From: an uncultured Lachnospiraceae bacterium | GTDB taxonomy: Bacteria; Bacillota; Clostridia; Lachnospirales; Lachnospiraceae | Length of the DNA stretch: 11,795 nt | Reading direction: 5' to 3' | Assembly: GCA_910586275.1 (NCBI GenBank) | Contig: CAJUIM010000115.1 | Location: forward strand, 1-11,795 | Shown: positions 7,505 through 11,795 of the stretch, in pieces | Layout of the letters: each line of letters begins with the position of its first letter | How positions within the stretch are numbered: position 1 is the first letter of the stretch | Notes under the pieces: model-generated | What the model saw: only the letters and a program-made list of their open reading frames with translations | The model's database searches: none | Told to the model about the DNA's origin: nothing | Translations under genes and position numbers: made by a program

Positions 7505-8225
7505 AGACAATGCCCCTCCTATTCTCCTTCTCGCAAAAAAGCGGGTACAATGCGCGTGCAATCGCCAGATCTTCCGGGTAAGTGACCTTAATGCAGAAAC
7601 GGTCTCCCTGCACCATGGCTATGGACACCCCCAGATCCAAAACCAGTTCACTGTCCTCATACACTTCCTTCTTTTCCCCACTGATCCGGTACCGTTCATG
7701 GGCTTCCTTCAAAATGCCATAGTTATATGTCTGAGGCCCCTGCTGCACAAACAGCTTCTTTTTCTGCAGCGTCCGGTCCGCCCGTTCTCCTCCGTCGCTG
7801 AAAGTAATGGCATCCGTAGCCTTCACCACCGTAATTACACCGTCATATTTCTTTATGTACTTATAATGCCTGTCTATGGTTTCTTGGGAAAGCAGCGGGC
7901 ATACGGAAGTCATAATCATAACCGTGTCCGAGCTGCCGGCAGGCAGGGCGCATATGCCGCTGTATACCGAATCCGACCGTTCTTTTCCCGATTTCGCAAT
8001 ATATTTTAGCTTTGTTATCCCGTAACTGCCCGCCCACTCACGGATTTGCGGAATATATTCCTCCAATGCCACTACACAGATTTCGTGGATATTCGGGTTT
8101 TCCTCTGCCGTTTTCATGGAATACACCAGCATGGGCATGCCCGTCAATTCCACAAATTGCTTGGGGACATTTCCCGAACCGAAACGGATGCCCTTCCCGC
8201 CTGCCAAAATAACCGCATAATTCAT
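7497..8225 (-). CDS. IspD/TarI-like cytidylyltransferase with altered metal-site motif
   Basis: A 242-residue protein of the IspD/TarI family, which joins CTP to an alditol or erythritol phosphate to give a CDP-alcohol. Visible motifs are AVILAGGKGIRFG (4-16) with PKQF (21-24), SGKERSDSVYSGI (79-91), VQQGPQTYNY (160-169) and IKVTYPEDLAIA (212-223). In a glycan operon with LicD and CDP-glycerol transferase homologues, a role in making a CDP-polyol for glycan phosphodiesters is more likely than isoprenoid synthesis. Unusually, the central motif HDxxRP is replaced by MTSVCP (105-110): the Asp that helps bind the metal is Thr106 and the Arg is Cys109. This points to a divergent subfamily with a different substrate, or to lost activity. 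ATG 8225 lies 4 bases after the upstream gene's stop, with GGAGGGAGG as ribosome binding site. The end overlaps the epimerase start. Confidence 0.88.
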   Translation of the reverse strand: MNYAVILAGGKGIRFGSGNVPKQFVELTGMPMLVYSMKTAEENPNIHEICVVALEEYIPQIREWAGSYGITKLKYIAKSGKERSDSVYSGICALPAGSSDTVMIMTSVCPLLSQETIDRHYKYIKKYDGVITVVKATDAITFSDGGERADRTLQKKKLFVQQGPQTYNYGILKEAHERYRISGEKKEVYEDSELVLDLGVSIAMVQGDRFCIKVTYPEDLAIARALYPLFCEKENRRGIVYE

Positions 8226-8229
8226 CTGT

Positions 8230-9786
8230 TCATCCCTCCCTCCGGCAGTTTTTCACATACTCAAATATCCTTTCTCCCGTATGCCCTTTATTGCATACCA
8301 TGCTGTTTTCATAACATTGCGCCTGCTTTCTCTTCCGTTCCTCATAACGGCCTCCCCCTGGCCCGGCAGACACAAAGGAAAGGAAAGACCGCAGGGGGAC
8401 ATCCCTTTCATAAAGCAGGAATTCATGGATTTTTACGTTATCCTTTCCGTTCACCTCATATATTTTCTCTTCCGTCATACCGTCTTCCGATATAGCGCCT
8501 TTCGGTAAAACGGCTTCTTCCAGAATATCCTCCAGCAAAATAGGCTTTCCGGTCAGGCCATATAACTGAACGACGGAACTTCTGTCCCCATAATATGCGT
8601 CACTGACCGCAATCGCTCTGTACATGTCGATACTGTCATCGTATATGCCCATATTGCTTTCCGTAAATTCCAAGACAATTTCCCGGTACTTTTCATACAG
8701 ACCCGGCTGTATGGCATTGATTGTGGCCTCCAGCAGCGGATGAGGCCTCCACCAAAGGGCAGCTTCCTGCTGTGCTTGGAAAATACGGACGACTCTATGT
8801 AATTTCTTAAGCCAGCCTTCCGGATTTTTCAGCAGACCGCTGATGGAAGAATTGAACAAAATAATTTTTTTCTCCTGCGGAATGCCCTCTCGCCCTCCGC
8901 CATATTGACCCAGATGAAAAATCTTATCGATTTTAGGGGAGCCTAAGACCTCCGCCTTCCCCTTAATATATTCCCCCAGTCCCGCACGGACCTCCGTAAA
9001 GGATTTTACATATATCGCTTTCACTCTTTCCGATTCCAAGAAGATTTTATCCGCATGCAGGCAGGCGGACAGCAGGCACATATGCTTTCCGATTCCGCCC
9101 ATGGTTATGAAATAGGGAACGTAACAAAGAAGATCGGTATTTCCTTTTAAATGAGAAGAGTAATACTCCGGCGGAACACTTGTGACACTGTTGCCCCCGT
9201 CGTATGGATTATGAATAAAGATTACATCCGGGTGACGGAACCGGATATCATATTTGTCATAAAGGGTAATGGGCACATATCCCGGGTAATTCTTTCCTTC
9301 ATAATGCATCTCTCCCCATGTGCCGTCACAATTTCTGTCATAATACGGAATAGGAACTACATACGCATCCCAGCCCGGGTCTTCTGCCGCCGCCCTCCAT
9401 ATGCTCTCCAAAGAATCCCACATACTTGCTTTATACGGCAAAAAAACGATTTCCTTCTTTACCGGCCAGTCTTTCAGTTCTTTCTCTGCCCGCCTCAATA
9501 TTTCTTCCGGACATTGCTCCATCCCCTTTGCTGGTTTCTCCGCCTGCCCTCTGCTGACCTGGTACAGACTTTCGCAATACTGCTCCAAATACCCGACGGC
9601 CGCCGTTCCCGCTCCTTCCGCGGCTTCAATCCGCTGGCCGATCCGGATTGCCGTTTCCTGACAGTGGCTCAGGCCTGCCAATGCCGCTTCATAATCCTCT
9701 TCCCGAAGCTTCACCATACTTTTCCCATAAAGCGCATACAGCCCTTTTATCATTTCCAACAATTGTTCTTTCTCATATCTTCGCAT
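8230..9786 (-). CDS. CDP-glycerol glycerophosphotransferase-like protein
   Basis: A 518-residue protein, first gene of the glycan operon. Residues 1-105 are mostly helical and charged. The catalytic part begins at KKEIVFLPYKASMWDSLESI (110-129) and contains IFIHNPYDGGNSVTSV (189-204), VLGSPKIDKI (280-289), LWWRPHPLLEAT (344-355) and VSDAYYGDRSSVVQLYG (394-410). The layout, with an R-x-HP motif and a late D-x-S-S segment, matches the GT-B-like CDP-glycerol poly(glycerophosphate) transferases of teichoic acid synthesis and a Clostridia subgroup with this product name (from memory). The expected reaction is transfer of glycerol phosphate or a similar polyol phosphate from CDP to a glycan, near the inner face of the membrane; there is no membrane segment. 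An open frame extends upstream to 9999, but that part reads like untranslated DNA with hairpins. ATG 9786 has AAGGGAG about 11 bases upstream and begins the helical domain. Confidence 0.85.
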   Translation of the reverse strand: MRRYEKEQLLEMIKGLYALYGKSMVKLREEDYEAALAGLSHCQETAIRIGQRIEAAEGAGTAAVGYLEQYCESLYQVSRGQAEKPAKGMEQCPEEILRRAEKELKDWPVKKEIVFLPYKASMWDSLESIWRAAAEDPGWDAYVVPIPYYDRNCDGTWGEMHYEGKNYPGYVPITLYDKYDIRFRHPDVIFIHNPYDGGNSVTSVPPEYYSSHLKGNTDLLCYVPYFITMGGIGKHMCLLSACLHADKIFLESERVKAIYVKSFTEVRAGLGEYIKGKAEVLGSPKIDKIFHLGQYGGGREGIPQEKKIILFNSSISGLLKNPEGWLKKLHRVVRIFQAQQEAALWWRPHPLLEATINAIQPGLYEKYREIVLEFTESNMGIYDDSIDMYRAIAVSDAYYGDRSSVVQLYGLTGKPILLEDILEEAVLPKGAISEDGMTEEKIYEVNGKDNVKIHEFLLYERDVPLRSFLSFVSAGPGGGRYEERKRKQAQCYENSMVCNKGHTGERIFEYVKNCRREG

Positions 9787-9884
9787 GAAACCCAAATCTC
9801 CCTTCGGAAAAGGCATGTGATCCGCATCCCGCCGCTGCCGTGACACCGGCTCGTTGCCTGCGGGAATAAAATAAGACATATTGG

Positions 9885-9910
9885 TCACCTGCCGGTATCC
9901 CCGCAGGTGA
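9885..9910 (-). other. stem-loop in the leader of the glycan operon
   Basis: Bases 9885-9892 (TCACCTGC) and 9903-9910 (GCAGGTGA) form a perfect 8-bp stem with a 10-base loop. It lies about 100 bases upstream of the first operon gene. On the leftward strand it is followed by an AT-rich stretch rather than a clean U-run, so it is a weak attenuator or terminator candidate. A second short stem, GCGGAA/TTCCGC (9912-9925), lies directly upstream. Confidence 0.4.
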
Positions 9911-10080
9911 TGCGGAAAATTCCGCTTCGCTCCCCGGTATGTCACACTGGCCGTAAAATATTCTTTTCCACTGTGTTCCCAAGGTCTTGGCATACCCAAT
10001 ACGCAAACCCGCGCCCGGCGGTTTGCCTTCCAATGCCGTATCAGGAACGGTATGCGCCCATCTGCCCTCTCCGCCCTGAC

Positions 10081-10211
10081 AAATATTTATACATCATAGG
10101 ATTGCCGCCCGGTCCTTACGGTAAAACCATGACCCGCAGCCATAATTTATCCGGCCGGCCTGCCCTTATGATCCTCCATGGCAAATCCCTTTCCTTTCCT
10201 GCCGGCAGCAG
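10081..10211 (-). ncRNA. candidate omega-like guide RNA downstream of the TnpB-like gene
   Basis: This is placed by analogy: TnpB and TldR proteins use an RNA transcribed from the 3' end of their gene into the downstream flank, with the guide at its 3' end. On the leftward strand the segment has a palindromic CTGCCGGCAG just after the stop codon, a GGCCGGCCGG block, and a nested stem-loop at 10111-10134 (GGTC/GACC outside, GGT/ACC inside). It then turns abruptly from GC-rich to AT-rich at 10081-10100, which could be the scaffold-to-guide boundary. The exact 5' end, scaffold and guide cannot be set by eye, and no covariance evidence is available. It could equally be an ordinary 3' untranslated region. 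Confidence 0.3.
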
Positions 10212-11576
10212 CTATGCTCCCCCTGCTTCTGCGGCAGCTAAGGCTCCCTTCCCGTCTTCCCCCCGGGGCATCGCATCCGTACCGCGCCTTAAGGCATTCC
10301 TTGCCGTATTTATATCATAATCCCCACGGTAACCGCAGATTCCGCAGGCAAATAAACCACTCTCCCTAATCCCTTCTTTCCCGCAGCGGCTGCATTCCCT
10401 GCCAATCCCCCTGCCAGAGACTTCCGCTATCATCACCGACTGTTCCCTGCATTTTAGTTTCAGGCGGCCAGTGATATAGCTGTTCTGCCACATGCCCGCC
10501 GGATACCGGAACTTTCCTTTAAAGCCGCAGGCCTGCGGCTTCGGCAATCTGGCAATGTAAACAACCTGTGGTCTTTCCTCCCGCAGGAAACGGTTTAGTT
10601 CTTTATTGATATAGGAACGGAGCCGTTCTTCAAGCCTCCTCTTTTGGGCACGGTATTTTTTCCTGCCCGGATTGCTTTCCTTGTTTCGGCTATCACTGCC
10701 TGTCCGTTCCCGCATCCAACAGGCATACGCTGCCTCATACGCCCCCAATTCTTCTCCATAACGGCGTCCGCTGTCCGCCGTCAGCATAATATTCATCCCC
10801 AAGGCCGCTCCTGCCCGGTTCCGGTAATCCTTATGTCTATGCACCGATACATAGACAGGAGCCTTTATTTCTATACGGTTTTCTTCCGGATACAGTTTCA
10901 CATATAGCCGGCATCCGTACCTGTTACCGTCCGTCAGCGGCACAAATAGGCGTTTTCTCTTTTCCTTCGTAGAAATATAAATGCCGTGATCCGCATAGCG
11001 GTATGCCCGCTCCGCAATGGAAAAACCATCCGCTTTTTCCGTATGCGGCCTTATATGATATTTCCTTACCTGCCTGCGCAGATAGCGCCGCAGCCGTTCC
11101 GCATCTGTTTTTCCTGCCAGCCTGTCATGCCGTTCCTGAAGGTCCCCGGGCAGCTTCAATGGCATCCCGTTTAAAGCGGCAGAAAAAGCATCCGGTACTT
11201 TCAGAAGAAAGCGAAGGTAGTGTCTGTCCTCCGCACTGAAATTTCCGTTACGGCTGACTAAATAGGATATCTTCACTTTGGTTTTTGTCCACTGGCTTTT
11301 GATATCCCCTACAGCATCCATAACTGCCAGATAAAAATATACGGATGGTACCCCTCCCCTCAGTTTTTCCCGCAGTCCGCTGTCTGTCATTTTATTCTGC
11401 ACCGTGTATCCGGGATAGATTGCATTCAGTGCCCGAATCCCTCCGAAACGCCCATACACATAGTTCTTTATGCTTCTATAATCTTTAGCAATTTCCTGCA
11501 ATTTCTTCATATCATAAACAGGAATCGGTTCTTTATTGTATTGATGGACGGTTTTACATATCTTACTCTTCCCCAT
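10212..11576 (-). CDS. TnpB-like protein predicted to be nuclease-dead (TldR-like RNA-guided regulator candidate)
   Basis: A 454-residue intact TnpB/IS605 OrfB-type protein. Counting from ATG 11576, the RuvC-I region reads RAGAALGMN (254-262) followed by LTADSGRRYGEELG; the catalytic Asp position is Ala258. RuvC-II reads VVYIARLPK (338-346), with Ala342 where Glu is expected. RuvC-III keeps Asp421 in DINTARNAL. The zinc ribbon is complete (Cys395, Cys398, Cys411, Cys414). Losing two of three catalytic acids in an otherwise full-length protein predicts RNA-guided DNA binding without cleavage, as described for TldR repressors derived from TnpB. No TnpA transposase is nearby, so it does not look like an active insertion sequence. 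ATG 11576 has a purine-rich AAGGG/GGGG upstream; an in-frame ATG at 11606 has no ribosome binding site. The target gene is unknown; flanking candidates are the glycan operon and the rightward gene beyond 11795. Confidence 0.82.
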   Translation of the reverse strand: MGKSKICKTVHQYNKEPIPVYDMKKLQEIAKDYRSIKNYVYGRFGGIRALNAIYPGYTVQNKMTDSGLREKLRGGVPSVYFYLAVMDAVGDIKSQWTKTKVKISYLVSRNGNFSAEDRHYLRFLLKVPDAFSAALNGMPLKLPGDLQERHDRLAGKTDAERLRRYLRRQVRKYHIRPHTEKADGFSIAERAYRYADHGIYISTKEKRKRLFVPLTDGNRYGCRLYVKLYPEENRIEIKAPVYVSVHRHKDYRNRAGAALGMNIMLTADSGRRYGEELGAYEAAYACWMRERTGSDSRNKESNPGRKKYRAQKRRLEERLRSYINKELNRFLREERPQVVYIARLPKPQACGFKGKFRYPAGMWQNSYITGRLKLKCREQSVMIAEVSGRGIGRECSRCGKEGIRESGLFACGICGYRGDYDINTARNALRRGTDAMPRGEDGKGALAAAEAGGA

Positions 11577-11616
11577 ATTCCCCGTTCCCTTTTCAGTTTT
11601 TTCCATTAGTTTGCAT

Positions 11617-11639
11617 AAAGTGTACTTTTTGGCAATAAA
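11617..11639. repeat. quasi-palindromic 23-base motif, copy 1
   Basis: This copy lies just upstream of the upper in-frame ATG of the TnpB-like gene. It matches copy 2 (11744-11766) as a direct repeat at 21 of 23 positions, the only difference being GT against AC at the centre. Its core AAGTGTACTT is close to self-complementary, so bases 11617-11631 are also a perfect 15-base inverted repeat of 11741-11755. It may be an operator for a dimeric regulator or a recombination site. Confidence 0.7.
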
Positions 11640-11679
11640 GACTGTAGGTTATTATTACCAAAAAAAGAAGGGACAAATC

Positions 11680-11708
11680 TTGCATTTTGATTAAATATGA
11701 TATATAAT
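11680..11708 (+). promoter_or_regulatory. rightward sigma-A-type promoter
   Basis: TTGCAT (11680-11685) and a perfect TATAAT (11703-11708) are separated by 17 bases, giving transcription toward the right edge from about 11715. It lies in an AT-rich block between the two 23-base motifs. The gene it drives is outside the window. On the other strand, a weaker TTGTCC (11671-11676) and TAATAA (11649-11654) pair with 16-base spacing could serve the TnpB-like gene, but I do not rate it highly. Confidence 0.6.
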
Positions 11709-11743
11709 AACTAAAGATTATGTAGTATAAATTTAATTTTCAA

Positions 11744-11766
11744 AAAGTACACTTTTTGGCAATAAA
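11744..11766. repeat. quasi-palindromic 23-base motif, copy 2
   Basis: Second copy, 127 bases from the first, sharing ACTTTTTGGCAATAAA exactly. It lies about 30 bases downstream of the start expected from the rightward promoter. The extended core AAAAAGTACACTTTTT (11742-11757) is nearly a perfect dyad, which suits a dimeric DNA-binding protein. Confidence 0.7.
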
Positions 11767-11795
11767 ACATTTTATTCAACGGCTTACATATCGTT

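Larger units (their letters stand above)
9787..10211 (-). other. 425-base gap between the TnpB-like gene and the glycan operon; candidate leader and guide-RNA region
   Basis: No convincing gene is seen here; the frame running from 9999 into the operon has no ribosome binding site and skewed composition. On the leftward strand the interval carries several stem-loops (10111-10134, 9912-9925, 9885-9910) and short AT-rich islands in a GC-rich background. A weak promoter-like pair is present, TTGGGA (9977-9982) and TATTTT (9955-9960) with 16 bases between, which could start the operon; it is too poor to call alone. TnpB proteins take their omega RNA from the 3' end and downstream flank of their own gene, so this is where a guide RNA would lie. 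Confidence 0.45.

Noticed and set aside
7505..7561. N-terminal extension of the epimerase to 7561
   Set aside because: It would overlap the cytidylyltransferase by 65 bases, while ATG 7504 has a strong ribosome binding site and the common ATGAATGA coupling overlap.
9787..9999. N-terminal extension of the CDP-glycerol transferase-like gene to a TTG at 9999
   Set aside because: There is no ribosome binding site, the composition is atypical and stem-loops lie in the DNA. The helical domain begins right at ATG 9786.
11617..11766. CRISPR array
   Set aside because: There are only two repeat units, 127 bases apart, with a promoter between them and no cas genes.
10212..11795. Complete IS200/IS605 insertion sequence
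   Set aside because: There is no TnpA (Y1 transposase) gene and I could not define element ends. Together with two lost catalytic residues, this argues against an active element, although it may be ancestral.

Overview
The window looks like chromosomal DNA of a Clostridia-type Gram-positive, probably Lachnospiraceae. This rests on remembered resemblance of the proteins, the strong AGGAGG-type ribosome binding sites, tightly packed same-strand genes and moderate GC content; it is inference, not a database result.

Layout. Positions 1-203 hold the 3' end of an unrecognised rightward gene. Positions 204-676 have no gene, but contain a long, near-perfect palindrome (about 312-646) between two convergent transcription units. 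From 9786 down to 677 runs a seven-gene leftward operon with overlaps or short gaps: CDP-glycerol glycerophosphotransferase-like protein, IspD/TarI-like cytidylyltransferase, NAD-dependent epimerase/dehydratase, radical SAM protein, FkbM methyltransferase, LicD-family phosphotransferase, and polysaccharide pyruvyl transferase-like protein. Together they look like a module that makes a CDP-activated alcohol or sugar and attaches it to a cell-surface or secreted glycan as a phosphodiester, with methyl and other decorations. No ordinary glycosyltransferase, flippase or polymerase is visible, so this is probably part of a larger locus or a modification cassette. Several proteins depart from their families: the cytidylyltransferase lacks the usual Asp and Arg of its central metal/nucleotide motif, the LicD protein carries a degenerate second LicD-like unit, and Rossmann-like modules are attached to three different enzymes.

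Upstream of the operon (10212-11576, leftward) is a full-length TnpB-like protein. Its zinc ribbon and RuvC-III Asp are intact, but the RuvC-I Asp and RuvC-II Glu positions are both Ala. It is therefore predicted to be nuclease-dead and resembles the TldR class (exapted TnpB proteins acting as RNA-guided transcription repressors). The 425 bases between it and the glycan operon have no convincing gene and are where a guide RNA would be expected. On its other side, an AT-rich region (11607-11795) has a good rightward promoter flanked by two copies of a quasi-palindromic 23-base motif. They can be read as paired operators or as the inverted repeats of a switchable promoter. The dead TnpB-like gene, its possible guide RNA and this boxed promoter form the best candidate for an undescribed regulatory system in the window.
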